A stretch of 57,401 bases of DNA from an uncultured Eubacteriales bacterium (GTDB taxonomy: Bacteria; Bacillota; Clostridia; Christensenellales; Aristaeellaceae), in NCBI GenBank assembly GCA_900320085.1, contig ONRC01000019.1:1-57401 (forward strand), in the 5' to 3' direction. Positions 23,739 through 33,680 of this stretch are shown piece after piece. The notes below the pieces were generated by a model. It did no database searches, had not been told where the DNA came from, and saw only the letters and a program-made list of their open reading frames with translations. Positions within the stretch are counted from its first letter, which is position 1. Every line of letters starts with the position of its first letter. The translations under genes were made by a program, and so were the position numbers.

Positions 23739-26240
23739 ATGAAGCAATTTACCGTCACCGGCATGAGCTGCGCGGCGTGCAGCGCGCGAGTGGAAAAAGC
23801 GGTGTCCGGGGTGCCGGGAGTAACGAGCTGCTCGGTCAGCCTGCTCACCAATTCCATGGGCGTGGAGGGCACGGCATCGGACAGCGAGATCATCAGGGCC
23901 GTGGAGGAAGCGGGCTACGGCGCGGCCAGCAAGGACGCGGCAAGCACAGCCCAGTCCGCCTCCATGGACGAAAAAGCGCTGGAGGACAAGGAAACGCCCA
24001 AGCTGAAAAAGCGCTTGATTGCCTCCCTGTGTCTGCTGCTGCCGCTTATGTATGTATCCATGGGGCATATGATGGGAGACTGGCCCCTGCCCGCGTTCTT
24101 TGAAAACAACCATGTGGCTATGGGTCTGGCTCAGATGGTGCTGGCGGCGCTGGTGATGGTGATCAACCAGAAATTCTTCATCAGCGGGTTCAAAGCGCTG
24201 TGGCACAAAGCACCGAACATGGACACCCTGGTGGCCCTGGGTTCGGCGGCGTCCTTTGTGTGGAGCCTGATCGTGCTCTTCGCCATGACCCGCGCCGTGG
24301 TGGATGGAAACCAGGAAGCGGTCATGGGGTATATGATGGACTTTTACTTTGAGTCCGCCGCCATGATTTTAACTCTCATTACCGTGGGCAAGATGCTGGA
24401 AGCCCGCTCCAAGGGCAAGACCACCGACGCGCTGAAAAGCCTGATGAAGCTGGCTCCCCAGACCGCCACCCTCGTCCGGGACGGGCAGGAAGTGGAAGTG
24501 CCCATCGCTCAGGTGCAGGTGGGCGACCTGTTCGCGGTGCGGCCCGGCGAAAACATCCCGGTGGACGGCGTGGTGGTCAGCGGCGAAAGCGCGGTGAACG
24601 AAGCGGCGCTGACGGGCGAAAGCATCCCCGTGGACAAAGCGCCAAACGATCGGGTGTCCGCCGCCACGGTGAACCAGAGCGGCTATCTGCAATGCCGCGC
24701 CACCCGCGTGGGCCAGGACACCACCCTGTCCCAGATCATCAAAATGGTCAGCGACGCGGCGGCGACCAAAGCGCCCATCGCCAAGATCGCCGACAAGGTG
24801 TCGGGCATTTTCGTGCCGGTGGTCATTTCCATCGCACTGGTCACGCTGATCGTGTGGCTGGCTGTTGGTAAAGAGTTTAGTTATGCCCTGGCCCGGGCCA
24901 TTTCCGTGCTGGTCATTTCCTGCCCCTGCGCCCTGGGTCTGGCCACGCCGGTGGCCATCATGGTGGGCAACGGACTGGGGGCCAAGCACGGCATCCTGTT
25001 CAAGACCGCCGTGTCCCTGGAGGAAGCGGGCAAAACCGAGATCGTGGCGCTGGATAAGACCGGCACCATCACCGAGGGTCAGCCCAAGGTGACGGACATT
25101 CTGCCCGCCGAAAACGTGAGCCAGGAAGAACTGCTGCAAGCCGCCTTTGCCCTGGAACAAAAGAGCGAACACCCCCTGGCGAAGGCGATCGTGGCCTATG
25201 GCAACGAACAAACCCTGCCCGCCCCCGAAGTGACCGGCTTTTCCGCCCTGCCCGGCAACGGCCTGACGGCTACGCTGAACGGCGACACGCTGACGGGCGG
25301 CAGCCAGAAATTCATGACGACTCAAGGCGCGGTGTCCGCCGATTTGCAAAAGCAAGCGGAAGCGCTGTCCGATCAGGGCAAAACGCCGCTGTTCTTTGCC
25401 CGGAATGGAAAGACCCTGGGCGTCATCGCCGTGGCCGACACGATGAAGACGGACAGCGCGGAGGCCATACAACAGCTGCGGAACATGGGCGTCCGGGTGG
25501 TCATGCTCACCGGCGACAACCAGCGCACCGCCGACGCCATCGGCAAGGCTGCGGGGGTAGACCAGGTGATCGCCGGGGTACTGCCGGAGGGCAAGGAGCA
25601 GGTGATCCGGGACCTGAAAAAGAAGGGCAAAGTCGCCATGGTGGGCGACGGCATCAACGATGCGCCTGCCCTGACCCGGGCCGATCTGGGCGTCGCCATC
25701 GGGGCGGGGGCCGACGTGGCCATCGACGCGGCGGACGTGGTGCTGATGAACAGTCGGCTCACCGACGTGGCCGCCGCCATCCGCCTGAGCCGCGCGACCC
25801 TGACGAACATCCACGAAAACTTGTTCTGGGCGTTCTTCTACAACAGCATCGGCATCCCCCTGGCAGCGGGGGTATTCATTCCCCTGTTCGGCTGGACGCT
25901 GAACCCCATGTTCGGCGCGGCGGCGATGAGCCTGTCCAGCTTCTGTGTGGTATCCAACGCGCTGCGGCTCAATTTCTTTGACCTGTACAGCGCGAAACGG
26001 GATAGAAAAATGAAAGCGAAAAAGGAGAAAAAGACAATGGAAAAGACCATGAAGATTGAAGGCATGATGTGCATGCATTGCTCCGGGCGGGTGCAAAAGG
26101 CCCTGGAAGCCATCGACGGCGTGGAAAGCGCGAACGTCAGCCACGAAACCGGCACCGCCGTGCTGACCCTCACCAAGGCCGTGGACGACGCCGTGCTCAA
26201 AAAGGCCGTTACCGACGCGGGCTATGAAGTTGTTGGCTGA
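23739..26240 (+). CDS. copA: Copper-exporting P1B-type ATPase with C-terminal CopZ-like domain
   Basis: An 833-residue pump. Residues 1-70 are a heavy-metal-associated (HMA) domain with C11-x2-C14 in [10 protein letters not shown]. The membrane core has eight helices, LTGES, the Cu(I) motif CPC (395-397), the phosphorylation Asp439 in DKTGTITEG and GDGINDAP near 640. After the last helices a Lys-rich linker leads into a second HMA domain (767-833, [19 protein letters not shown]). A C-terminal HMA is unusual: it looks like a CopZ chaperone joined to the pump. Paired with csoR. Confidence 0.93.
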   Translation: MKQFTVTGMSCAACSARVEKAVSGVPGVTSCSVSLLTNSMGVEGTASDSEIIRAVEEAGYGAASKDAASTAQSASMDEKALEDKETPKLKKRLIASLCLLLPLMYVSMGHMMGDWPLPAFFENNHVAMGLAQMVLAALVMVINQKFFISGFKALWHKAPNMDTLVALGSAASFVWSLIVLFAMTRAVVDGNQEAVMGYMMDFYFESAAMILTLITVGKMLEARSKGKTTDALKSLMKLAPQTATLVRDGQEVEVPIAQVQVGDLFAVRPGENIPVDGVVVSGESAVNEAALTGESIPVDKAPNDRVSAATVNQSGYLQCRATRVGQDTTLSQIIKMVSDAAATKAPIAKIADKVSGIFVPVVISIALVTLIVWLAVGKEFSYALARAISVLVISCPCALGLATPVAIMVGNGLGAKHGILFKTAVSLEEAGKTEIVALDKTGTITEGQPKVTDILPAENVSQEELLQAAFALEQKSEHPLAKAIVAYGNEQTLPAPEVTGFSALPGNGLTATLNGDTLTGGSQKFMTTQGAVSADLQKQAEALSDQGKTPLFFARNGKTLGVIAVADTMKTDSAEAIQQLRNMGVRVVMLTGDNQRTADAIGKAAGVDQVIAGVLPEGKEQVIRDLKKKGKVAMVGDGINDAPALTRADLGVAIGAGADVAIDAADVVLMNSRLTDVAAAIRLSRATLTNIHENLFWAFFYNSIGIPLAAGVFIPLFGWTLNPMFGAAAMSLSSFCVVSNALRLNFFDLYSAKRDRKMKAKKEKKTMEKTMKIEGMMCMHCSGRVQKALEAIDGVESANVSHETGTAVLTLTKAVDDAVLKKAVTDAGYEVVG
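26037..26240 (+). other. Possible internal start for a free CopZ-like chaperone
   Basis: Within copA, GGAG (26024-26027) stands 9 nt before an in-frame ATG at 26037. Starting there would give a 67-residue HMA protein of exactly CopZ size. The sequence just before it (AAAAAGGAGAAAAAGACA) is a typical inter-gene ribosome-binding site now read as KKEKKT. Whether it is used is unknown. Confidence 0.5.
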
Positions 26241-26256
26241 GTGACAATTTGATTCC

Positions 26257-26305
26257 AAAACCTTCGCGCGCAGATGGAAAACCTCCCACCGCCGCGAAGG
26301 TTTTT
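26257..26305 (+). terminator. Terminator of csoR-copA
   Basis: AAAACCTTCGCG and CGCGAAGGTTTTT form a stem of about 12 bp, with a 24-nt loop and a T-run. Confidence 0.85.
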
Positions 26306-26343
26306 CTCTTTGCTGGTTTTATTTTGAAACAGGAGAAAACCCC

Positions 26344-26397
26344 TTGACGAATCCGCTCTGTTCGTATATAATGAGAACGAACGAGAACAAATGTTCT
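26344..26397 (+). promoter_or_regulatory. SOS promoter with LexA (DinR) box
   Basis: -35 TTGACG (26344-26349), -10 TATAAT (26367-26372), spacing 17. The perfect palindrome AGAACAAATGTTCT (26384-26397) just past the start point matches the Gram-positive LexA core GAAC-N4-GTTC. Confidence 0.82.
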
Positions 26398-26441
26398 TTA
26401 TTGGTTTTTCAGGAATGCTTTGGCTGGGGGAGGGGAGCGGC

Positions 26442-27890
26442 ATGGAACCGGAAGGGCGGGTATACATCGCCAGCGACTTAAAGAGCTTTTACGCCAGCGT
26501 GGAGTGTCATGCCCGGAACCTGAACCCGCTGACGGCGCGGCTGCTGGTGGCGGATGAGAGCCGCACGGACAAGACCATCTGCCTGGCCGTGAGCCCGGCG
26601 CTCAAGGCCATCGGCGTGCCCAGCCGTCCGCGCCTGTTCGAGGCCAAGGAAAAGATCCGGCTCTACGAAGCCGCCACCCACACCAGGGTGAACTACATCA
26701 TCGCCCCGCCCCGCATGGCGGAATACATCCGGGTCAGCGCCCAGATTTACGAAATCTATCTGCGGTATGTGGCCGAGGAAGACATACACGTCTATTCCAT
26801 CGACGAAGTGTTCATCGACGCCACGCCCTACCTGCATCTGTACCGGGACGAAGCCGAGCGGCAAGGGGTCTCCCCGGCGCATCTGATGGCAATGACCATG
26901 ATCCGCGACGTGCTCAAAACCACCGGCATCACCGCTACCGTGGGCATCGGCACGAACCTGTATCTGGCGAAGGTGGGCATGGACATCGTGGCGAAGAAAA
27001 AGCCCGCCGACAAGGACGGCGTGCGCATCGCCGAGCTGGACGAAATGGACTACAAGCTGCTGCTCTGGCCCCACCGCCCGCTGACGGATTTCTGGCACAT
27101 CGGCCCGGGCACCGCCCGGACGTTGCAAAGCCGGGGCCTGTACACCATGGGCGACGTGGCCGCCATGTCGCTGGCCAACGAGGGGTATTTCTACGACCTG
27201 TTCGGCATCAACGCGGAATTGCTCATCGACCACGCCTGGGGCATCGAGCCCACGCGCCTGTGCGATATCAAAAACTACAAGACCGATAACCGCAGCCTGA
27301 ATACCGGCCAGGTGCTGTCCCGGCCCTACGCTTACGGGGAAGGGCTGCTGGTGTTCAAGGAAATGGCCGATCTGCTCTGCGCCGACCTGGTGAACAAGAA
27401 CCTGAAAACACCCATGCTGACCTGGGCGGTTTCCTTTGACCCCGAATCCCTGAACGCGAATCCAAATTACCGCGGCCCCGTGGCGCTGGACTATTACGGA
27501 CGGCTGCACCCCAAGCACGCCCATGGCACCGTGCGCCTGCGCATCCCCACCAACAGCAAAACGCTGATCATGGAGCGGCTGGTGCCCTCCTTCGAGCAGA
27601 AGGTGGATCACAGCCTGCTCATCCGCCGCCTGAACATTTCGGCCAACGAGCTGGACGTGGACGACGGCAGCTATCAGCTGGACCTGTTCACGGACTTTGA
27701 GGCGCTGGAGCGGGAACGGAATTTGCAGCGGGCCATGCTGGAGGTGCGCCATCGCTTCGGCATGAACGCCATCGTGAAGGGCATGAACCTGCTGGAGGGC
27801 GCCACCACCATCGAGCGCAACACCCAGATCGGCGGCCACCGCGCGGGCGGCGCGCTGCCGGAGCAGGGATTGGGAGGGGAAAAAACATGA
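26442..27890 (+). CDS. Y-family (UmuC/DinB-type) translesion DNA polymerase
   Basis: A 482-residue error-prone polymerase that copies past DNA damage. Catalytic acids lie in SDLKSFYASVE (Asp12) and SIDEVFID (Asp121, Glu122); the HhH region is DFWHIGPGTARTLQSRG, followed by the little-finger domain (ALDYYGRLHPKHAHGTVRLRIPT). It belongs to the UvrX-like Firmicutes branch. Start ATG 26442 follows GGGGAGGGGAG; an earlier ATG at 26391 lies inside the LexA box. It overlaps the next gene by 4 bp, and is LexA-controlled. Confidence 0.9.
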   Translation: MEPEGRVYIASDLKSFYASVECHARNLNPLTARLLVADESRTDKTICLAVSPALKAIGVPSRPRLFEAKEKIRLYEAATHTRVNYIIAPPRMAEYIRVSAQIYEIYLRYVAEEDIHVYSIDEVFIDATPYLHLYRDEAERQGVSPAHLMAMTMIRDVLKTTGITATVGIGTNLYLAKVGMDIVAKKKPADKDGVRIAELDEMDYKLLLWPHRPLTDFWHIGPGTARTLQSRGLYTMGDVAAMSLANEGYFYDLFGINAELLIDHAWGIEPTRLCDIKNYKTDNRSLNTGQVLSRPYAYGEGLLVFKEMADLLCADLVNKNLKTPMLTWAVSFDPESLNANPNYRGPVALDYYGRLHPKHAHGTVRLRIPTNSKTLIMERLVPSFEQKVDHSLLIRRLNISANELDVDDGSYQLDLFTDFEALERERNLQRAMLEVRHRFGMNAIVKGMNLLEGATTIERNTQIGGHRAGGALPEQGLGGEKT

Positions 27891-28441
27891 CGCAGTTAAG
27901 ATCCTATCTCCTGTGGCAGGGGCGGCTGGTATCGCTGCAATTTCCGTATTTGCAGGCGCTGTTCCAGCAGCGGCCCCGGCACCGGATGGACGAATTTGAA
28001 TTCCAGCACCCGCCCATGGAACGGGAGAGGCGGGCGAAAATCTTCGCCCCCTACGACGCGCTGGACGGGTACAGCGCCAGCGTGAAAAAGAAAAACATCG
28101 AATATGTGGAGAAAGTATACCTGGATGAAAGCCAGCTGGCAGAATTGAACCGCCGCCTGCTGGTCCTGCATGACCTGACCCGCACCGCCCGCCTGGCAAA
28201 GCAAAACCGGGTGACCGTGACGGCGGCCTACTATGTGCCCTGTACAGACAAACATTCCTTTGCCTGCGGGGTTCGGGGGCAGTATATGACCGTTACCGGC
28301 CTGGCCCGCAAGGTGGACGGCGATCTGACCCGCACCCTGCTCGTTGATGAAACCGCCATTTCTTTTGACGACCTTCTGTCCGTCGAGGCGGAGGACGAAG
28401 CGCTGTTCCGGCAAAGCACCGACGAAGATTGCAGGGGCTGA
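27887..28441 (+). CDS. YolD-like protein, partner of the Y-family polymerase
   Basis: A 184-residue soluble protein. The middle, RERRAKIFAPYDALDGYSASV, resembles the YolD-like family (KIFxPFDALxGY), often encoded right after UvrX/UmuC polymerases in Firmicutes and thought to act with them as UmuD-like partners. The first 40 residues and the C-terminal half (TVTAAYYVPCTDKHSFACGVRGQYMTV) are not a domain I can name. The start ATG overlaps the polymerase stop, so both are made together under SOS control. Confidence 0.7.
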   Translation: MTQLRSYLLWQGRLVSLQFPYLQALFQQRPRHRMDEFEFQHPPMERERRAKIFAPYDALDGYSASVKKKNIEYVEKVYLDESQLAELNRRLLVLHDLTRTARLAKQNRVTVTAAYYVPCTDKHSFACGVRGQYMTVTGLARKVDGDLTRTLLVDETAISFDDLLSVEAEDEALFRQSTDEDCRG

Positions 28442-28481
28442 CATCGACGGATATTTTCTTTCAAATTATTTACGAAAACCC

Positions 28482-28535
28482 TTGACAGCGGGGAAAAACG
28501 TGGTACAATATGCTTGAAGGTCAAAGAAAGTCAGA
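28482..28535 (+). promoter_or_regulatory. clpB promoter with CtsR box
   Basis: -35 TTGACA (28482-28487), -10 TACAAT (28504-28509), spacing 16. GGTCAAAGAAAGTCAGA at 28519-28535 matches the CtsR heat-shock operator (heptad direct repeat GGTCAAA-N3-RGTCAAA) with one mismatch, placed over the transcription start. Confidence 0.82.
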
Positions 28536-28579
28536 AGTTGATCTTCACGAATGTACATGACCCGAAAGGGGTTGATCTT

Positions 28580-31177
28580 ATGAGCAATACTTCCTACACC
28601 CAGAAATCCATGGAAACCATTCAGCTGGCCCAGCGCCTGGCCCAAGAGCGGGGTCACCAGCAGCTGGAGCAGGCCCACCTATTGGCCGCCCTGCTGAACC
28701 TGCCGGAGGGGCTGATCCCCCAACTCCTGTCCAAGATGAATGTGGACACCGACGCACTGAAACAGGGCGCGGACGCCATCCTGCAAAAGCTGCCCCAGGT
28801 GCGGGGCCTGTCCCGGGAAGAAGGCAAGGTGTATATTTCCTCCGATATGGACAAGGCCATGCGCGCAGCTTCCGACGAAGCAGCCCGGATGAAGGACGAA
28901 TATATCTCCGTGGAGCATCTGTTCCTGGCCCTGATCAAGTGCGCCGATAAGGATGTCAGCGCCCTGTTCAAGCGCCTGAATATTACCGAAGCGTCATTTT
29001 TGCAGGCTCTGTCCGCTGTGCGCGGCGCGGCAAGAGTGACCAGCGACAACCCGGAGGACACCTATGACGCTCTGGCGAAATACGGCAGCGACCTGGTGGA
29101 CATGGCCCGGAAGGGCAAGCTGGACCCGGTCATCGGACGTGACAGCGAGATCCGCGATGTGATCCGCATCCTGAGCCGCAAGAGCAAGAATAACCCCGTT
29201 CTGATCGGCGAGCCCGGCGTAGGCAAAACCGCCATCGCGGAGGGCCTGGCCCTGCGTATCGTGCGCGGCGACGTGCCCGACAGCCTGAAGGATCGCTCCG
29301 TGTTCTCCCTGGACATGGGCTCCCTGATCGCCGGGGCCAAGTTCCGGGGTGAATTTGAGGAACGTTTGAAGGCTGTGCTGGCCGAGATCAAAAAGAGCGA
29401 AGGCAAGATCATCCTGTTCATCGACGAGCTGCATACCATCGTAGGCGCGGGCAAGACCGAGGGCAGCATGGACGCGGGCAACCTCTTAAAGCCCATGCTG
29501 GCCCGGGGTGAATTGCACTGCATCGGCGCGACCACCCTGGACGAGTACCGAAAATATGTGGAAAAGGACGCCGCCCTGGAGCGCCGGTTCCAGCCTGTCA
29601 TGGTGAACGAACCCACGGTGGAGGATACCATTTCCATCCTGCGCGGCCTGAAAGAGCGCTATGAAGTGTTCCATGGCGTGAAGATTCAGGACGCGGCTCT
29701 CATCGCCGCTGCCACCCTCTCCAACCGCTACATCACCGACCGTTTCCTGCCCGACAAGGCCATCGACCTGGTGGACGAGGCCTGCGCCATGATCCGCACG
29801 GAAATGGACTCCATGCCCCAGGAGCTGGACGAGATCCGCCGCCGCATCATGCAGCATGAGATCGAGGAAGCGGCCCTGAAAAAGGAAACCGATCCCCTGA
29901 GCCAGGAGCGCCTGACCATCCTGCGCAAGGAACTGTCCGACATGCGCGACCAGTTCCAGGAAATGCAGACCCGCTGGGAGAACGAAAAGAACGACATCGG
30001 CAAGGTGCAGAAGCTGCGCGAGGAAATCGAGCGGGTGAACGCCGAAATCGACCGGGCCAAGCAGAAATACGATCTGGCCAAGGCCGCCGAGCTGCAATAC
30101 GGCGAGCTGCCCAAGCTGAAAGCCGAGCTGGAGGAAGCGGAAAAGGAAAACCCCGTCAAGAATACCTTGCTGCGGGATAAGGTGACGGAAGAAGAAATCG
30201 CCCGCATCGTAGCCCGCTGGACGGGCATCCCCGTCAGCAAGCTGATGGAGGGCGAGCGGGAAAAGCTGCTGCGTCTGCCGGATGTGCTGCATAAGCGCGT
30301 CATCGGCCAGGACGAGGCCGTGGAAAGCGTCAGCGAAGCCATCCTGCGTTCCCGCGCGGGCGTGGCGGACGAAAACCGGCCCATCGGTTCCTTCCTGTTC
30401 CTGGGCCCCACGGGTGTGGGCAAAACCGAGCTGGCCAAGACCTTGGCCGAAGCGCTGTTTGACGATGAAAAGAACCTGGTGCGCATCGACATGACCGAGT
30501 ACATGGAGAAGTTCTCCGTGTCCCGCCTCATCGGAGCGCCTCCCGGATACGTGGGCTACGAGGAGGGCGGCCAGCTGACCGAAGCTGTGCGGCGGCATCC
30601 CTACTCCGTGGTGCTCTTTGACGAAATGGAAAAGGCCCACCCCGATGTGTTCAACATCCTGCTGCAGATCCTGGACGATGGCCGCGTGACCGACAGCCAG
30701 GGCCGCACCGTGGACTTCCGCAACACCATCCTGATCATGACCAGCAACCTGGGCTCCGCCCAGATCCTGGACGGCATCGACGCGGACGGCCATTTGTCCG
30801 ACAGCGCGAAAGCCTCCGTGCAGGCCCAGCTTAAAACCGCGTTCCGGCCCGAGTTCCTGAACCGTATCGACGACACCGTCATGTTCACGCCTCTGACCCG
30901 CGGCCAGGTGCGCTCCATCGTGGATCTGCTGCTGAACCGCCTCAAAGGGCGTTTGAAGGATAAGCAGTTGTCTCTGCGCCTCACCGACGCGGCTTTTGAC
31001 CGCCTGATGGATCAGGGCTACGACCCCGTCTACGGCGCGCGGCCCATGAAGCGCGTGCTGCAATCCAAGGTGGAAACCCTGGTGGCCCGGAAGCTGATTG
31101 CCGGCGACATCCTGCCGGGACAGACCATCGTGGTGGATGCCGACGAAAACGGCGGCTTTGCGGCGACGGCGGAATAA
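28580..31177 (+). CDS. clpB: ATP-dependent disaggregase ClpB
   Basis: An 865-residue Hsp100 chaperone that pulls proteins out of aggregates with DnaK. Clp-N domain (1-150), first AAA+ module with GEPGVGKT (210-217), a full coiled-coil middle domain (about 400-520, [21 protein letters not shown] onward), second AAA+ module with GPTGVGKT (609-616), and a D2 C-terminal domain. There is no ClpP-binding IGF/L loop evident. Start ATG 28580 follows AAAGGGG by 9 nt; an ATG at 28514 lies inside the CtsR box region. Confidence 0.95.
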   Translation: MSNTSYTQKSMETIQLAQRLAQERGHQQLEQAHLLAALLNLPEGLIPQLLSKMNVDTDALKQGADAILQKLPQVRGLSREEGKVYISSDMDKAMRAASDEAARMKDEYISVEHLFLALIKCADKDVSALFKRLNITEASFLQALSAVRGAARVTSDNPEDTYDALAKYGSDLVDMARKGKLDPVIGRDSEIRDVIRILSRKSKNNPVLIGEPGVGKTAIAEGLALRIVRGDVPDSLKDRSVFSLDMGSLIAGAKFRGEFEERLKAVLAEIKKSEGKIILFIDELHTIVGAGKTEGSMDAGNLLKPMLARGELHCIGATTLDEYRKYVEKDAALERRFQPVMVNEPTVEDTISILRGLKERYEVFHGVKIQDAALIAAATLSNRYITDRFLPDKAIDLVDEACAMIRTEMDSMPQELDEIRRRIMQHEIEEAALKKETDPLSQERLTILRKELSDMRDQFQEMQTRWENEKNDIGKVQKLREEIERVNAEIDRAKQKYDLAKAAELQYGELPKLKAELEEAEKENPVKNTLLRDKVTEEEIARIVARWTGIPVSKLMEGEREKLLRLPDVLHKRVIGQDEAVESVSEAILRSRAGVADENRPIGSFLFLGPTGVGKTELAKTLAEALFDDEKNLVRIDMTEYMEKFSVSRLIGAPPGYVGYEEGGQLTEAVRRHPYSVVLFDEMEKAHPDVFNILLQILDDGRVTDSQGRTVDFRNTILIMTSNLGSAQILDGIDADGHLSDSAKASVQAQLKTAFRPEFLNRIDDTVMFTPLTRGQVRSIVDLLLNRLKGRLKDKQLSLRLTDAAFDRLMDQGYDPVYGARPMKRVLQSKVETLVARKLIAGDILPGQTIVVDADENGGFAATAE

Positions 31178-31215
31178 TACGTTATATAAATCCAATTCCA
31201 AGATTGAAAAAAATG

Positions 31216-31262
31216 AAAACGGCGCGTTCCCGCGGATTGCACGGGATGAAGCGCCGTTTTTT
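31216..31262 (+). terminator. Terminator of clpB
   Basis: AAAACGGCGC and GCGCCGTTTT form a 10-bp stem with an inner TCCCG/CGGGA helix and a T-run. It may also serve the convergent solute-binding gene. Confidence 0.85.
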
Positions 31263-31335
31263 GTTTCTCAGTTTATAACTGTTCAGGCGTTATGAAAATG
31301 TTCTAAGCATTTCGTCCTGTTTGCCCTGAATCATA

Positions 31336-32943
31336 CTATCTTCCCACTTCCTCTATGCCGCGGAGAATTTCCGGCTCGCGCACGTCGCGGACGGTGGTGA
31401 ATACCTTACGGGTCAGCAGCGCTCCGGCACGGTACCACATGCAAATGAAGGGGCAGTCCTGACAAAACTGATCCTGAATGTCCCATAAGAGCTGTTTATA
31501 GTGGGCGAACTCCCGTTCCTCGCGCATGGCCTTGCACAGCTTGTCCATGGCGGTGGAACGGTAACCGGTATAGTTGCCGGTATTGCCGGGCATGAGCAGG
31601 AAGCCAGGGTCTGGCACCACGTCCATCTGGAACGCGGCGATGGCCATGTCATAGTTCCGGGCCTGCAGGCGGGCGGCAGCGGTGGCAAAGCTGACGGTTT
31701 CCACGTGTACGCTGATGCCTACGGCGGCCAGATAATCGGCAATCATGCCGGCCACCTGCACCCGAACGGAGTTTTCCTGCTCCTCATAGACGTACAGGCC
31801 CAGGCGAAGCCGTCTTTCTTCCTGCTTTCCCTTCACGGTCACAGTGGTATAGCGGATACCGTTGTCGCGGCTGGGATTGGACTTCCAACCCTGCTCGTCC
31901 AGAATCTGCCGGGCTTTGTCCGGGTTATAGGAATAGGCCTCCTCATTGTCCTTATACATCCAGGTACCGGCGGGCATGGGCGTATCCGTTCTTTTGGCCA
32001 TGCCCATGTAGACTGTATTGGCGATATTGTCAAAGTCAATGGCGTAGCGAATGGCTTTGCGGACTTCGACGTTGTCCAGGGGAAAGGCGTTGGCGCTGTC
32101 GTTGAGCAGCAGGGTTTCCAATTGACGGGTACGGTAAGCGATATTCAGGTTGGTCAGGCCTGTCTGATACTGACCTGCGGAGGCGCTGCGGGTAATGGCG
32201 GCGTCCACGCGGTTATACTCATAATCCATGATCAGCTCGCGGTTCGTGGCCTTGAATTCCACGTTGATGCCCTTCACCGACGGCGCGCCGTTCCAGTAGT
32301 TTTCGTTGGCGGACAGCTGCAGGATGTTCGCGGGCAGGAACTGGTCGATTTTGAACGGCCCGGTGCCAGCGGGCTGGGCGGCCTGCACCTGGTCGCGGGG
32401 CAGCACGGGGAAGGTGAGGGCGAAGCGAACAGCGTAATAAGGGCGGTTGACGGATATTTGCAGCGATTCGGCGCTGTTGACGGACACCTTGCTGATGATG
32501 TACCGAAGCTGATTGTACTGTCCCAAGCCCGTTTCCGCCAGGCGCAGGATCTCGTTGATCGTGGCTTCCACGTCGTAAGCGGTGCAGGGTTGGCCGTCAT
32601 GGAAATACACGTTGGGGCGGATGCGCACCGTCCAGCTTTTGCCGTCGGTGGTGGAATCGCAGGAGGCGGCCAGACAGAGCTTGGGCATGTAATCGTCATC
32701 CAACGAAAACAGCCCTTCATACACCAGCGCGGTCAGGGATTGAAATTCCCGCTCCTCTGCCTGCAGGGGGTTTATGTACTGCGTTTTAACCGAGATCATG
32801 GCGAGGGAGAGAATGTCGTCCATGGTCGTGGCCAGCGCGGGGGGACAGAAAAACGTCAGGGCAATCAACGCCGCGGTCAATCGAAGCAGCGGCTTGGCCC
32901 ATTTTGCAGTTTTCTTAATAATAATGTTGGAGATAGATTGCAT
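31336..32943 (-). CDS. Family 5 solute-binding protein (peptide/nickel transporter type)
   Basis: A 535-residue secreted protein. A signal peptide (basic KKTAKWAKPLLR, hydrophobic LTAALIALTFF, cleavage near ALA-TT) lacks a lipobox cysteine. The mature part has SBP_bac_5 features: LVYEGLFSLDDDYMPKLCLA, WTVRIRPNVYFHDGQPCTAYDV and VRKAIRYAIDFDNI. Such proteins bring oligopeptides to DppBCDF/OppBCDF permeases, but no permease or ATPase gene is nearby. Its start overlaps the end of the lytic transglycosylase gene by 29 bp, so it may have a wall-linked role or feed a distant permease. Confidence 0.85.
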   Translation of the reverse strand: MQSISNIIIKKTAKWAKPLLRLTAALIALTFFCPPALATTMDDILSLAMISVKTQYINPLQAEEREFQSLTALVYEGLFSLDDDYMPKLCLAASCDSTTDGKSWTVRIRPNVYFHDGQPCTAYDVEATINEILRLAETGLGQYNQLRYIISKVSVNSAESLQISVNRPYYAVRFALTFPVLPRDQVQAAQPAGTGPFKIDQFLPANILQLSANENYWNGAPSVKGINVEFKATNRELIMDYEYNRVDAAITRSASAGQYQTGLTNLNIAYRTRQLETLLLNDSANAFPLDNVEVRKAIRYAIDFDNIANTVYMGMAKRTDTPMPAGTWMYKDNEEAYSYNPDKARQILDEQGWKSNPSRDNGIRYTTVTVKGKQEERRLRLGLYVYEEQENSVRVQVAGMIADYLAAVGISVHVETVSFATAAARLQARNYDMAIAAFQMDVVPDPGFLLMPGNTGNYTGYRSTAMDKLCKAMREEREFAHYKQLLWDIQDQFCQDCPFICMWYRAGALLTRKVFTTVRDVREPEILRGIEEVGR

Positions 32944-33640
32944 AACTGTTCACCACCCTTCCCGCGTAGGTCTGCGTGTCGGATTTGGGGATTTCGGACA
33001 CCTTGAGGGTTTGTCCGTTGGAGGAATAATTCCGGATCCAGGTGGGCACGGTGCCCCAGCCTGCGTGATACGCGCAGGCCACCAGAATCGGATCGTCGCT
33101 GCCGATCTGGCGAATGATATAGCGCAGCAGATAACAGCCCATTTTGATGGCGTTTTCCGGTTCGTATACCGCGTCCAGGTCGGTTTTTTTGATGCCGCAG
33201 TTAGGAGCCACCCAATCAAAGGTATTCGGCATGAACTGCATCAGCCCCATGGCCCCTTTGCTGCTCACCGCACGGGGGTTATAGTCGCTTTCCTGCTTGA
33301 TGATCGCCGACACATAGGCGGGGTTCAGATTGTATTCCGCGGCGTATTGCTCGATCAGGTCGCGATACTTGGGCTGGTGAGCCTTCACGGTGTTTTCGTA
33401 ACGCTGCCGCTCCTGCTCCCGCGTATCGTAAAGCGCTTTGAGCCGCGCGTTCGCCTGGTTCAACTGGCTCGCCTGATACACGATCATACCGACCAAAGCG
33501 ACCAGAACCAATGCCTGCCACCAGGTAATCAAGGGCGGCTTTTTCGCTTTCGCATGCCGGCCCTGCGTCCGCCCGGAACGGCGGTTGCGCTGGGGCGGCG
33601 GCGCGGAGTAAGGGGCGGATGGCGTGGGAAAATCATTCAT
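32915..33640 (-). CDS. Membrane-anchored lytic transglycosylase (SLT domain)
   Basis: A 241-residue enzyme cutting peptidoglycan glycan strands. Residues 1-38 are basic and Pro-rich, 41-58 are a transmembrane anchor, 60-85 a short coiled helix, and 90-241 the SLT domain with the catalytic Glu117 in KQESDYNPRAVSSKGAMGLMQFMP and AYHAGWG. It resembles YjbJ/CwlQ-like soluble transglycosylase domains of Firmicutes. Overlaps the solute-binding gene, suggesting coupled translation. Confidence 0.9.
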   Translation of the reverse strand: MNDFPTPSAPYSAPPPQRNRRSGRTQGRHAKAKKPPLITWWQALVLVALVGMIVYQASQLNQANARLKALYDTREQERQRYENTVKAHQPKYRDLIEQYAAEYNLNPAYVSAIIKQESDYNPRAVSSKGAMGLMQFMPNTFDWVAPNCGIKKTDLDAVYEPENAIKMGCYLLRYIIRQIGSDDPILVACAYHAGWGTVPTWIRNYSSNGQTLKVSEIPKSDTQTYAGRVVNSYAIYLQHYY

Positions 33641-33680
33641 GATGGAACTCCTGTGAGAGAAAAATGACTGCTTGCAAAGT

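Noticed and set aside
24369..26258. A 629-codon minus-strand frame opposite copA
   Set aside because: Shadow frame of a well-conserved P-type ATPase; no motifs and no ribosome-binding site.
26478..28199. A 573-codon minus-strand frame opposite the Y-family polymerase
   Set aside because: Same kind of shadow; the plus-strand genes have catalytic motifs and an SOS promoter.
29486..31201. A 571-codon minus-strand frame opposite clpB
   Set aside because: Shadow of clpB; covers the clpB terminator region and has no family features.
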